Positions 25,007 to 33,305 are shown, numbered from the stretch's first letter. The stretch is DNA of 64,000 bases from an uncultured Tissierellia bacterium (GCA_937923265.1 CALAJY010000030.1:19732-83731); one strand, 5' to 3'. Numbers and translations: made by a program. Notes: generated by a model from the letters alone, not told the origin.

Positions 25007-26383
25007 ATGGATTCAGCGCAAATAGCGCAGGCCGCCGACCCTGGATCAGGGGGCGGAAATTTATTAGTTCAGTTTATTATTATTATTGCTTTAATTCTCG
25101 TAAATGCATTTTTTTCGGCATCCGAGATGGCTTTGGTGTCTCTGGATGCCGAGGACTTGAAAGATAAAAAAGATGAGGGAGACAAAAAGGCGGAAAAGAT
25201 CATTGCCCTGCTGAAGGAACCCTCTCATTTCCTGTCCACCATACAGATCTGTATCACCCTGGCAGGCTTCTTTAACTCGGCTTCTGCGGCGACGGGTCTC
25301 TCACAGCATTTGGCGGCAGGCTTTGCCTTCCTGCACATTCCAAGCGCCATGACCCTGGCGACGATCCTGATTACCCTGCTCCTGTCCTTTATTACCATTA
25401 TTTTCGGAGAACTGGTGCCGAAACGGATGGCCCTGCAGGATGCGGAGGGCTTTGCCTTCTCTGCGGTTAATATTCTTTGGATTGCCTCCAAGCTTTTGAA
25501 ACCCTTTGTTTGGCTTTTGTCGGGGATCACCAATGGCTTCCTCCGTCTTATCGGCGTCAGCGTGGAGCAGATGGAAGAACGGGTCACCCTAAGCGATATC
25601 AAGTCCATCGTGCAGGTGGGCCAGAGTCAGGGGTTGATCAACCTGGTGGAGGGGGAGATGATCAATTCGATCATCACCTTCGATGATAAATTTGCCGAAG
25701 AGATCATGACCCCGCGCACTGAGGTCTTTGCCATTGATGTGAATGACAGCTACCAGGAATACATCAAAGAGCTTTTAAGTGTTCGCTATTCCCGCATACC
25801 CATCTATGATGATGACATTGATAATGTCATCGGAATCCTCTACATAAAGGACTATATGCAGGCGGCCTATAAAGAAGGGTTTGAAAATGTGAATATCCGC
25901 AAGATCATGCGGGAGCCCTACTTTGTGCCGGAGCGCAAGAATATCAACGAACTCTTTAATGAGCTGCGGGAGGAGAATCGCCATTTTGCGGTGCTCATCG
26001 ATGAGTACGGTGGATTTTCTGGCATTGTCACCATGGAAGATTTGATTGAGGAAATTGTCGGAGACATCGATGACGAGTTCGACCAGGATGAACCGGAGAT
26101 TGAAAAGGTAAGCCGCAACGTCTACTATGCCAAGGGGACGCTCTCCATCAAGGAATTGAATTTCAACACGGGAGCGGATCTGGACGAGGAAACGGAAGAC
26201 TACGATACCCTGGGAGGCCTGCTCTTCTTCCTTATGGGGCGAATCCCCAATGACTCCGAGCATCCCTTCATCGAATTCCAGGGCCTGCAGTTTCAGATTG
26301 AAAAGATTGAAAACAAGCGGATCATGTGGGTACGCATCCACTATGAACCGGAAGAAAAAACCGAGGAAGACGAGGAAGAATAA
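25007..26383 (+). CDS. CNNM/CorC-type transporter (DUF21-CBS-CorC_HlyC)
   Basis: 458 residues. The N-terminal half is a DUF21 membrane domain (first helix IIIIALILVNAFFSASEMAL, then LAGFFNSASAATGLS). Two CBS domains follow (IMTPRTEVFAIDV and ..FAVLIDEYGGFSGIVTMEDL), then a CorC_HlyC domain (YDTLGGLLFFLMGRIP). Family members are implicated in Mg2+ export or homeostasis; the hemolysin label is historical. CAAGGAGG precedes the ATG. The leader is structured (24928-24994), hinting at RNA control, and a terminator follows. Confidence 0.92.
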   Translation: MDSAQIAQAADPGSGGGNLLVQFIIIIALILVNAFFSASEMALVSLDAEDLKDKKDEGDKKAEKIIALLKEPSHFLSTIQICITLAGFFNSASAATGLSQHLAAGFAFLHIPSAMTLATILITLLLSFITIIFGELVPKRMALQDAEGFAFSAVNILWIASKLLKPFVWLLSGITNGFLRLIGVSVEQMEERVTLSDIKSIVQVGQSQGLINLVEGEMINSIITFDDKFAEEIMTPRTEVFAIDVNDSYQEYIKELLSVRYSRIPIYDDDIDNVIGILYIKDYMQAAYKEGFENVNIRKIMREPYFVPERKNINELFNELREENRHFAVLIDEYGGFSGIVTMEDLIEEIVGDIDDEFDQDEPEIEKVSRNVYYAKGTLSIKELNFNTGADLDEETEDYDTLGGLLFFLMGRIPNDSEHPFIEFQGLQFQIEKIENKRIMWVRIHYEPEEKTEEDEEE

Positions 26384-26412
26384 GTTATTCTTTTCTTTTT
26401 TGGGGTATAATT

Positions 26413-26456
26413 GGCGGTGAGGCTTTTTGGGACGAAAGGCCCACCGCCTCTTTTTT
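26413..26456 (+). terminator. Terminator after the CNNM gene
   Basis: GGCGGTG (26413-26419) pairs with CACCGCC (26442-26448), with further pairing of GGCTTT and AAAGGCC inside, followed by CTTTTTT. A TATAAT-like hexamer (26405-26410) just before it may be chance. Confidence 0.85.
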
Positions 26457-26506
26457 CACCGATGATGAGAAGCATTGGTATATATGAGAACAGAAAGGAA
26501 GTAACT

Positions 26507-27094
26507 ATGTCGTCATTAAAGGGAACCGAAACAGCAAAGAACCTGATGACTGCGTTTGCAGGAGAATCTCAGGCAAATATGCGCTATACTTACGCAGCTG
26601 CTCAGGCAAAGAAGGATGGATATGTGCAGATCCAGAAGATTTTTGAGGAGACTGCGGGAAATGAGAAGGAGCATGCCAAGCGCCTTTACAAGTTCTTGAG
26701 AGAGGATTTCGACAACGGCGAAGGCATCAAAATCGACTGGGAGTATCCGGTTGTTTACTCGACCACCGAGGAGAACCTGGAAGGTGCCATTGCGGGTGAG
26801 CATGACGAAGCAACTTCCATGTATCCGGAGTTTGCTAAGGTTGCGGAAAAGGAAGGCTTCAGGGAAATCGCTCGTGTCTTCACGGAGATTTCTGAGGTGG
26901 AAGAGGCTCATGAGACCCGTTACCAGAAACTTCTGGATAACATCAAGGCCGGCCGCGTCTTCGAGAGAGACGAGGAAGTTCTCTGGAAGTGCTTGAACTG
27001 TGGATATATCCATAAGGGAAAGACGGCACCGAAGAAGTGCCCCGCTTGCGACCATCCGCAGGAATTTTTTGAGCTGTTTGTGGAAAATTATTAA
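26507..27094 (+). CDS. Rubrerythrin
   Basis: 195 residues. The N-terminal four-helix diiron domain has FAGESQANMRYTYAA, ETAGNEKEHAKRL and EISEVEEAHETRY, with the Glu/His ligands. The C-terminal rubredoxin-like domain has WKCLNCGYIHKGKTAPKKCP and CDHPQEFF, giving the four Fe-binding cysteines. Rubrerythrin reduces hydrogen peroxide in anaerobes. The start is the ATG at 26507 (AAAGGAAG upstream); a longer frame from 26411 crosses the upstream terminator. Flanking terminators show it is a single-gene unit. Confidence 0.97.
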   Translation: MSSLKGTETAKNLMTAFAGESQANMRYTYAAAQAKKDGYVQIQKIFEETAGNEKEHAKRLYKFLREDFDNGEGIKIDWEYPVVYSTTEENLEGAIAGEHDEATSMYPEFAKVAEKEGFREIARVFTEISEVEEAHETRYQKLLDNIKAGRVFERDEEVLWKCLNCGYIHKGKTAPKKCPACDHPQEFFELFVENY

Positions 27095-27106
27095 TCCCAA
27101 AGAGAG

Positions 27107-27136
27107 AGCGTCCGGCTTAGCCGGACGCTTTTTTTA
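27107..27136 (+). terminator. Terminator after rubrerythrin
   Basis: Perfect 10-bp stem AGCGTCCGGC/GCCGGACGCT with a TTA loop, followed by T7. Confidence 0.95.
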
Positions 27137-27201
27137 TCCCCCTTCTTCTTCCATGATATACTTAATAGCAATCCTGCTATCCCAGGTCAAAGGAGGTGTC
27201 T

Positions 27202-28404
27202 ATGGAGGAAAAGGAAAAACAAAATCAAAAGCAATCTTTGGAAGAGCCCCAATTCTTTTCCCAACCCATGAACCGGCTCCTTCTGATTTTATTGCCGCTT
27301 TTTGTTGGGGTCCTGGTTCTTCTTCTTGTGTTCTCTTCGGGGAAACGGGGAGGGAACAAGGAGGAGGCGCCTTTCCAAGGAGAGGGGCAAAAAAATGTGG
27401 GAGTCTATGAGGATATCTACTATGCGGAGCAGGAGGGAAAGCTGGTTGCTTATGATAAGGGACGCCTGCTCTTTCAGGTGACACTCCCTCCCGGAGAGCA
27501 TCAACTCCTTTATGGATCCTCCATCTACTGTCTGACCGTGGGAAAAGAACTGCAACGCCTGGATCCGAAGAGTGGAAAAGAGGAAACGAAGCGAGAAGCA
27601 ACGGCGGGCAAGAAGCTCTTTTACAGTCCGGATGGTCCCATTTTAGCCCAGACCCATTCCTTCCTCCTCCTGGATTCCAATCTGCAGGTGGAGCGGGTCC
27701 TTCCGCTTTCGGGAAACCTGCAAGCGATCCTTCGAAAGGAGAAGACGCTTGCCTGGATCGTGGAGGGTTCGGGAGCCGACTTAAAGGAGGAAGGACAAAT
27801 TCCTTCGGATGCCGCCATGCTCCCCGAGCAGAGCAGCGAAAAGAAGGAAGAAAAAGAGGATGCATCCGCTTCCTCTTCGGAGAAGACCGAGGAGTCCGCA
27901 TCTTCCTCGCCCGAAGACACGACGACACCGGGGAAGCGGTGTCATTTGACGGTGGAGGAGCAGGGCAAGGTGGTTTTTTCGCTTGCCGCCACCGCTGAGC
28001 AATTTCGTTCTTTGGAATGGGTCGATGCCGGAAAACTTCTTCTGGTCACGGACCGGTCCTTCGCAATCTATGAAGGAAAACAATGTGTGGACCGAGAATC
28101 GCTCCTGAAACCATTGGATGTGGAGGTGCGAGGGAAGAAAATTTACGCCTTGGATGGGAATCGGCTTCTTACCTATGAACTGGGGAAGGGTCTTCTTTCC
28201 CAGAGAGATTTTTCCTTTTCCCCCCTGGCCCTCCATTGCACGGACCAAGAGGTCTATGTGATTGGCAAGGACCATCTCGCCTTGAGTGGGGAGAATGGGG
28301 AGTGGAAGGAACAGAGTACAGCGACGGTTGAAAAAATCGTAAAAGATGTAGAGGGAAATTCATATCTTTTCTACCCCGGTAAGAGTGTTAAATTGAATCA
28401 TTAG
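27202..28404 (+). CDS. Unknown membrane-anchored protein, probable beta-propeller
   Basis: 400 residues, no family recognised. A cytoplasmic start rich in Lys/Gln is followed by one membrane segment (residues ~27-46, LLLILLPLFVGVLVLLLVF), so the rest should be outside. Short repeated strand patterns such as GKLVAYDKGRLLFQV, SSIYCLTVGKELQRLDPKSG and LLVTDRSFAIYEGKQ resemble PQQ-like or WD-type propeller blades. A Ser/Glu-rich insert (residues ~205-240) interrupts. AAGGAGGTGTCT precedes the ATG at 27202. It resembles in plan the anchored proteins at 13.8 and 43.4 kb but shows no obvious shared sequence. Confidence 0.65.
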   Translation: MEEKEKQNQKQSLEEPQFFSQPMNRLLLILLPLFVGVLVLLLVFSSGKRGGNKEEAPFQGEGQKNVGVYEDIYYAEQEGKLVAYDKGRLLFQVTLPPGEHQLLYGSSIYCLTVGKELQRLDPKSGKEETKREATAGKKLFYSPDGPILAQTHSFLLLDSNLQVERVLPLSGNLQAILRKEKTLAWIVEGSGADLKEEGQIPSDAAMLPEQSSEKKEEKEDASASSSEKTEESASSSPEDTTTPGKRCHLTVEEQGKVVFSLAATAEQFRSLEWVDAGKLLLVTDRSFAIYEGKQCVDRESLLKPLDVEVRGKKIYALDGNRLLTYELGKGLLSQRDFSFSPLALHCTDQEVYVIGKDHLALSGENGEWKEQSTATVEKIVKDVEGNSYLFYPGKSVKLNH

Positions 28405-28464
28405 TAAAATAGTAGTAATATACTTAATATTAATTTACTTTTATTTTATTGATGAGGAGAAGAA

Positions 28465-29340
28465 ATGAACGGACAAGAAATACAGGCAGATTTGGAAAAG
28501 AGTATCGGTATGGATTCGGCATTGAAAAAGTTGGTGGAATTGGTCCACCTGCCCTCGTGGGTGGCGGATGTGATCGCCATTCTCGTGATTATTCTGATTG
28601 CCTATTTATTATTGAAGTACGGAAGAGTTTTGATTGAAAAGGTGGAAGGGGGAAAATGGGAGCACATCCCCAAGGCCCGCCTTCGAACCTTGAATTCTCT
28701 ATTTTATAATGTGTTCCGCGTGGTGGTCTGCTTCTTTGCCTTGGCCTCGATTTTGGGACATTTTGGCATCAGTACGACCTCCATCATCACCGCCGCAGGA
28801 GTCGGAGGTATTGCCATCGCCTTCGGTGCCCAGTCTTTGATTTCCGACGTTATCTCCGGAATCTTTCTGTTGGTGAACGGTGGCTTTGACGTTGGCGACT
28901 GGATTGTGTTAGGCTCAGGGATAGAAGGAGAGGTCGTCAACATCGGTCTTCGGCGGACCATTCTTCACGACTACAGCGGCGCTGTCAACCTGGTTCCGAA
29001 TTCCAAGATTCAGATCATTTCCAATATGCAAAAACGGCCCCTTCACTGCGATGTGGAGCCGGAAATTCCCTACACCGTTCCCTATGAGAAAGCGGTGGAG
29101 CTTGCGGATCAGGCGGTTCAAAAACTGCTGCAAAAAGAGAAAAAACTATATGTGGAAAAACCCCACGTTGTGGGAATTGTCAACTTTGGTCCCCTAACCT
29201 ACCGTTTTCGGATTGTGGCAACCACGAAACCGGGAAACCAGTATCACGGCGGACGGATGCTTCGAAATTACGTGAAGGGTGAGTTGGATCAATATAACGC
29301 CTTTATTGCCCTGAACCCCACGGAGAAAGGGCAGGCTTGA
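28465..29340 (+). CDS. Small-conductance mechanosensitive channel (MscS family)
   Basis: 291 residues. Three membrane segments, the pore-lining one being GVGGIAIAFGAQSLISDVISG followed by IFLLVNGGFDVGDWI, the MscS signature. A beta domain (VVNIGLRRTILHDYSGAVNLVPN) and a C-terminal alpha/beta domain follow. Such channels release solutes under hypo-osmotic stress. GAGGAGAAG lies before the ATG. It is followed after 13 bases by DUF951, a frequent pairing in Firmicutes. Confidence 0.93.
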   Translation: MNGQEIQADLEKSIGMDSALKKLVELVHLPSWVADVIAILVIILIAYLLLKYGRVLIEKVEGGKWEHIPKARLRTLNSLFYNVFRVVVCFFALASILGHFGISTTSIITAAGVGGIAIAFGAQSLISDVISGIFLLVNGGFDVGDWIVLGSGIEGEVVNIGLRRTILHDYSGAVNLVPNSKIQIISNMQKRPLHCDVEPEIPYTVPYEKAVELADQAVQKLLQKEKKLYVEKPHVVGIVNFGPLTYRFRIVATTKPGNQYHGGRMLRNYVKGELDQYNAFIALNPTEKGQA

Positions 29341-29353
29341 AAGAAGGAGTACC

Positions 29354-29599
29354 ATGAGTAAATACCATGTGGGAGATATGGTGAGTTTAAAAAAAGGTCA
29401 TCCCTGTGGAGAAAATTACTGGAAAATACTTCGCACCGGTGTGGATTACAAGCTCAAATGCATGGGCTGTGAGCATGATGTTTGGCTGAAACGGACCGAC
29501 TTTCAACGGCGAGTTCGGAAAATTCTGGATAAGGACGGAAAGATGATTTCGGTCCTCCATTATCAGCCCGAGACGGAGGAAGAAAAAGAATCAAAGTAG
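29354..29599 (+). CDS. DUF951 protein (YyzM family)
   Basis: 81 residues. Family motifs are VGDMVSLKKGHPCGENYWKI, LRTGVDYKLKCMGCEHDVW and the basic RTDFQRRVRKIL. The Cys pattern (CG, CMGC) suggests metal or nucleic-acid binding, but no function is established. AAGAAGGAG precedes the ATG. Typically found next to mscS near the origin in Firmicutes, as here. Two terminators follow. Confidence 0.9.
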   Translation: MSKYHVGDMVSLKKGHPCGENYWKILRTGVDYKLKCMGCEHDVWLKRTDFQRRVRKILDKDGKMISVLHYQPETEEEKESK

Positions 29600-29600
29600 G

Positions 29601-29682
29601 AAAATGGGAGAGGGATTCTCCCATTTTTTTTATGGAGTGGCGTCCTGTTTTCTCGAAAAATGGAGAAACAGGACGCCTTTTT
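29601..29682 (+). terminator. Two tandem terminators
   Basis: First hairpin AAAATGGGAGA/TCTCCCATTTT with T8 (29601-29631). Second hairpin GGCGTCCTGTTTTCTC/GAGAAACAGGACGCC with T5 (29639-29682). Together they isolate the mscS unit from the G5 gene. Confidence 0.93.
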
Positions 29683-29692
29683 AGAAATTTTC

Positions 29693-29751
29693 TTGCATTC
29701 TTCTCTTGTTATGGTATACTTTCCAAAGTAATTTGTAACAAAACAGTTACA
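29693..29751 (+). promoter_or_regulatory. Promoter with WalR-like box for the G5 protein gene
   Basis: TTGCAT (29693-29698) and TATACT (29715-29720) are 16 bases apart. Just downstream, read on the minus strand, TGTAAC-TGTTT-TGTTAC (29751-29735) fits the WalR/YycF consensus of two TGTWAH hexamers 5 bases apart. The same bases form an inverted repeat TTGTAAC/GTTACAA. A box just past the start point would favour repression. A further GTTACAG follows at 29767, and a GGCGTT/AACGCC hairpin lies in the leader. Confidence 0.55.
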
Positions 29752-29829
29752 AGGGCAACGAAATAGTTACAGGCGTTCTCGGGAAACGCCGTCCTTGTGG
29801 CAATCGGTAACACATTTGGAGGTACATTC

Positions 29830-30798
29830 ATGCAAAAGTATTCGTTAAAACGCCAAATCTATATCCTGGGAAGTGTGGCAGTCATCAGCTCCCTTCTGGG
29901 TGGCTATGCCTACGCGCAGCGTCCCAAGGATGTGAAATTGACGGTTGACGGCAAAGAAATTGCACTCTATACATCTCAACCAACATTAAAAGAGGCTCTC
30001 GTTGAGGCGGGTATCACCGACTTAGAGGGCATTGATTCGGATCATGCACTCAGCACCAAGATTGAGGAAGGCCTCGTGGTAAAGGCCAATACGGAAAAAA
30101 CCATTCACGTTGTCGTTGGCGGCGTTGGTCATGATGAGACCACCCATGCCAATACCGTGGGAAGATTCCTGGATGAATCGGGCATTGAATATGATGAGGA
30201 TGATGTCATCATGCCGGCGCGTGAGAATTCCTTAAAAGAAGGCATGACCATCACCGTGGACCGCTATGAGACCAAGAAGGTCGTCAAGAAGGAAGCGGTT
30301 GCTTTCTCCACGGAAACCAAGACCAGCAATGAGCTTTACAAGGGCCAGAGCAAGGTACAGCGGGCAGGCGTGGCAGGCCGGCGGGAAATCGAGACGGCCC
30401 ATGTCTTCAAGAATGGAAAAGAGGTTTCCAGTACGCTGGTTCGCAATGAAGTGGTAACCCAGCCCGTTTCGAAGGTGGTCCTGCAGGGAAGCAAAGAAAA
30501 GCCCAAGACGGTTTCTTCTTCCGCCAGCTATTCTCTCGCCCAGTTCCACCATGCCGGTGTGATTCACTGGGGCGGATATAAGTTCACCTATTATTCCCAG
30601 CGCGTTTTGCCGGGCGGCGGCCTCCGTATTCCGGGACGGCACGTCAACAGCGCCGGCTTCGTCTGCGACGGCCAGGGATACATTGTTCTTGCCAACAGTG
30701 CCCCCAAGGGATCTGTGATTCCGACGCCCTTCGGTGCACCGGGAAAGGTCTATGACCGAGGAACCGTTGGTAACCATTACGATGTCTACGTTCGTTAA
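29830..30798 (+). CDS. Secreted G5-domain cell-wall protein (YabE/resuscitation-factor-like)
   Basis: 322 residues. A membrane or signal segment (IYILGSVAVISSLLGGYAYA) opens it. Two DUF348-type repeats (VKLTVDGKEIALYTSQPTLKE; IHVVVGGVGHDETT...) and a G5 domain (ITVDRYETKKVVKKEAVAF... TQPVSKVVLQGSK) follow. The last ~95 residues form a barrel-like domain with GYIVLANSAPKGSVI and VYDRGTVGNHYDVYV, the layout of 3D/double-psi lytic domains including the D.G and D.Y motifs. It should act on peptidoglycan outside the cell. GGAGG precedes the ATG at 29830. A WalR-like box in its promoter fits that job. Confidence 0.85.
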   Translation: MQKYSLKRQIYILGSVAVISSLLGGYAYAQRPKDVKLTVDGKEIALYTSQPTLKEALVEAGITDLEGIDSDHALSTKIEEGLVVKANTEKTIHVVVGGVGHDETTHANTVGRFLDESGIEYDEDDVIMPARENSLKEGMTITVDRYETKKVVKKEAVAFSTETKTSNELYKGQSKVQRAGVAGRREIETAHVFKNGKEVSSTLVRNEVVTQPVSKVVLQGSKEKPKTVSSSASYSLAQFHHAGVIHWGGYKFTYYSQRVLPGGGLRIPGRHVNSAGFVCDGQGYIVLANSAPKGSVIPTPFGAPGKVYDRGTVGNHYDVYVR

Positions 30799-30810
30799 CT
30801 CCAAACATCA

Positions 30811-30840
30811 AAAAGCCCATCCTCAGGGATGGGCTTTTTT
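30811..30840. terminator. Bidirectional terminator
   Basis: AAAAGCCCATCC/GGGATGGGCTTTT stem with TCA loop, A-rich left and T-rich right, between the convergent G5 and PfkB-like genes. Confidence 0.93.
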
Positions 30841-30851
30841 GCTGCCATTTT

Positions 30852-31772
30852 TCAGTTTAAGGGGAGGACCGTCACCTTTTCTCGCGCCTGTTCAATCGCC
30901 GCTAAAGAGGGAAGCTCTCGCACCGAGTACGTGGCGTTCGAGACCGCCTGGGCGGACCGAAAGGCCTCCACGGGATCATCGGTTCGCATATAGCTGCCGA
31001 TGAAGCCCGCTGCCAAAGCAATGTTGGTATAGGTTTGGGAGATGATGGGACCCTCCGGGCCATTCGCTTCATAGGCGGACCGGCTCGAATCGATGAAGAG
31101 GGAGCCCTCCCTTCCCAGATTTACCAGCACATTTTGTGCTCCCCGGTCAATACATGCCAGTCCCTTTTCCAGGATTTCCTCCCGATCCCGTAATTCACAG
31201 TCAAAGATCTTTTCCAGATCTCCCAGGGTGGGTGTGATGAGCAGGGGATGTTTTTCCATGGTCGGCTTCATCAGGGTCTGGGAAACCATGGGCAGGAAAG
31301 AAGCCCCATTGACGACGGCAATCTCAATCATGCGGTTATAGATGTCCACCGGAACATTGGGAGGCAAGGAGCCGGCGAGAATCAGGAAGTCTCCCTCTCG
31401 AATTCGAGCTAAGTAGTACATGAGCTCATTCACCTCGTTGATGCTAATTGTTGGTCCCTCTCCCACGACCCGGGTTTCCAGCTGATCGGAAAAGAGGCTG
31501 ATATTAATGCGCGTGGTTCCGGCAATCTCGATAAAGTCGTTGGGAATATCCTGCTTGTTCAGTTCCTCTCGGATAAACTCTCCGGTTTTTCCTCCCAGAA
31601 AGCCCGTCGCTGTTGTGGGAACATGCATGGTGCGAAGGAGGCGGGAGATATTAATCGCTCGTCCGCCGGCACTCATGGAATCCGCGGAGGAGTAATTGGT
31701 GCGTCCCACCTTCAGGTCCGTAATCTGAGAAATAAAATCCAGAGAAGGGTTTAAGGTAACGGTGTAAATCAT
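30852..31772 (-). CDS. PfkB-family protein related to 1-phosphofructokinase, catalytic motifs lost
   Basis: 306 residues. The fold and length match FruK/LacC: start IYTVTLNPSLDFI, then TRINISLFSD, ILAGSLPPNVPVD and VLVNLGREGSLFI align well. Key positions differ: the substrate motif AGGKGIN is AGGRAIN, the KPN motif is ITPTLGDLE, and the catalytic GAGD box (STVGAGDS in FruK) is SQTYTNIA, so the catalytic Asp is absent. By family knowledge that Asp is the base for phosphoryl transfer. I infer a pseudokinase or sugar-phosphate sensor. GAGGT precedes the ATG; TATAAT lies at 31813-31818 (minus). It stands alone, with no PTS genes nearby. Confidence 0.8.
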   Translation of the reverse strand: MIYTVTLNPSLDFISQITDLKVGRTNYSSADSMSAGGRAINISRLLRTMHVPTTATGFLGGKTGEFIREELNKQDIPNDFIEIAGTTRINISLFSDQLETRVVGEGPTISINEVNELMYYLARIREGDFLILAGSLPPNVPVDIYNRMIEIAVVNGASFLPMVSQTLMKPTMEKHPLLITPTLGDLEKIFDCELRDREEILEKGLACIDRGAQNVLVNLGREGSLFIDSSRSAYEANGPEGPIISQTYTNIALAAGFIGSYMRTDDPVEAFRSAQAVSNATYSVRELPSLAAIEQAREKVTVLPLN

Positions 31773-32035
31773 GGTGACCTCATTTCTAGTGATGCTGTTT
31801 CTGTTATCTCTATTATACTTGATGGAAACCGGATTCGCAGATCAAGTGGGAGGGGGGGAACGGGAAGACTCCTCCGGGATGGGAAGAGATCGTGGGAAAA
31901 GGGAGGCTTCTCAAAGCCCTGATTCGGTCGCCGATGTGGTGGGATTCTCCATGGGCATCGGCTGAATATCGATTCAGAAAATGGATATCTATAGGGTAAC
32001 TATAGTTGAAACAAAACAACAGGAGGAAATCGGTG

Positions 32036-32229
32036 ATGGAAAAGGATGAAAATATTATTGAATGGGATAAAGGTTGGAATGAGTCCGGGGAAGAGATCGC
32101 ACAGAGGCTACAGAATGCCTTTGAGCAGTTAAAAAAGAGAACGGCAAGATATCCGACAGGAAAGGCGAAAACGATGAGAAAATAACAGAACGTGTTGCTA
32201 AGGATGTAGAAAAAATCGGAAAAGAATAG
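32036..32229 (+). CDS. Small acidic protein with -1 frameshift at a slippery A AAA AAG
   Basis: A strong AGGAGG (32021-32026) precedes an ATG at 32036. The zero frame gives 49 residues and stops at 32185: MEKDENIIEWDKGWNESGEE then IAQRLQNAFEQLKK. At 32131-32137 the codons TTA AAA AAG form the slippery heptamer A AAA AAG in the correct frame. A -1 shift there continues as ENGKISDRKGENDEKITERV then AKDVEKIGKE and stops at 32229, giving about 64 residues of uniformly charged, coiled-coil-like composition. The zero-frame tail is basic and unlike the rest. Either programmed frameshifting or a lost base in the A run; no function known. The 263 bases upstream to 31773 hold nothing else but the divergent pfkB promoter. 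Confidence 0.5.
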
Positions 32230-32323
32230 AAGAAACGCTTGATAGAAAATCTAATCAAAAGTAAAACATGAACGGAAAAGCACTTTTTAAGTATTTTTTA
32301 TTCTTATTTTCATAGGAGCTCAT

Positions 32324-32369
32324 GGAGGGACAGCTTGGCCAAAGAGAAAAATGGAGTCCCTCCTTTTTA
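32324..32369 (+). terminator. Terminator downstream of the small acidic gene
   Basis: GGAGGGAC (32324-32331) pairs with GTCCCTCC (32356-32363), then TTTTT. The loop is long (24 bases). Confidence 0.7.
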
Positions 32370-32404
32370 TGCGGAAGTGGATCTCGGAAATAAGGCAAGA
32401 AAAA

Positions 32405-32430
32405 AAGAGGGGTAAAAACCCCTCTTTTTG
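32405..32430. terminator. Bidirectional terminator beside tRNA-Ala
   Basis: AAGAGGGGT/ACCCCTCTT with A-run left and T-run right; on the minus strand it ends the tRNA-Ala transcript, on the plus strand it backs up the previous terminator. Confidence 0.88.
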
Positions 32431-32483
32431 TTTCGGTTGCACAGCTTGTAAATTTTAGCATCGTGGAAACGTGTATTTTTCAA

Positions 32484-32556
<73 letters not shown>

Positions 32557-32663
32557 GAATAGGATTCAATGTTACAAAATTTTCGGAGAAAAAGCAAGTC
32601 TTTTTTACTCATAAATTGCAATAATAAGTTGGACATTGACCGTATATCAACTTAGCAAGATCC

Positions 32664-32954
32664 ATGAAAAATGAAATATTTAGAAAATATGAAAATGAAA
32701 AGAAGTATTTGAATAGTTTAGAAGCTCTAGATGAAGAATTTGAGGATGCATTTGCCTATCTAGCAAACGATGTAATTCATAGCAGATTAAGAACAACAAA
32801 TTGCTTAGAAAGACTTAATGAAGAAGTTAGAAGACGAGAAAAAGTGATAAGAATATTTCCTAATTAAGATTCGGCTATACGATTGATTAGCTCAATCCTC
32901 ATTGATATCAATGAGGATTGGTCAACATCTTCTAAGCTATATATTAGAATGTGA
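32664..32954 (+). pseudogene. IS256-family transposase fragment (C-terminal, with internal stop)
   Basis: LEALDEEFEDAFAYLANDV then RLRTTNCLERLNEEVRRREK and VIRIFPN match the C-terminal end of Mutator/IS256 transposases. The reading frame hits TAA where the family has Glu after FPN, then continues in frame as DSAIRLISSILIDINEDWST to TGA at 32952-32954, which is the normal end of the family. The catalytic core upstream is missing. It is AT-rich, unlike the neighbours, and marks a dead insertion sequence. Confidence 0.85.
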
Positions 32955-32990
32955 TAGTAAATATTGTACTAGATAAATTTACACAATATT

Positions 32991-33305
32991 TTGGACTTGA
33001 CTCACAATCCAGATTATTTGTTTCTATTTAAGAGTAAATACATATTCATTAATACAAGAAATACTCCTAAGACTAGAAAAATCAAATTGTATATTTTTTT
33101 TATATATATTCCTTTTAGGCCAGATAAAAAAACACACCCCCCAATAATATTCCAAATAAATTGGATAGCTCTTTTTTACGCGTATTTGATTCCTCCTAGT
33201 TGTTTTGTGCTTAAAAACATTGTACTAGTTAAGGTTTCAAATGACCTTTTTCTTTTTACACAATTATACGGACTCTATCTATATTTACCACTTATTATGA
33301 TTTAA
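32991..33305 (+). CDS. Hypothetical small membrane protein (AT-rich)
   Basis: 104 residues, TTG start, no clear ribosome site. Two or three hydrophobic stretches (IKLYIFFIYIPF; IIFQINWIALFYAYLIPPS; LFLFTQLYGLYLYLPLIMI) are divided by charged loops (RNTPKTRKIK, RPDKKTHPP). This orderly pattern suggests a real or recently real membrane protein, but the family is unknown. Composition matches the foreign patch. Its end overlaps the end of the convergent terminase remnant by 4 bases. Confidence 0.35.
   Translation: MDLTHNPDYLFLFKSKYIFINTRNTPKTRKIKLYIFFIYIPFRPDKKTHPPIIFQINWIALFYAYLIPPSCFVLKNIVLVKVSNDLFLFTQLYGLYLYLPLIMI

Noticed and set aside
31771..31965. 64-residue plus-strand frame with a hydrophobic start
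   Set aside because: It begins inside the start codon region of the PfkB-like gene, lacks a ribosome site and covers that gene's -10 element.
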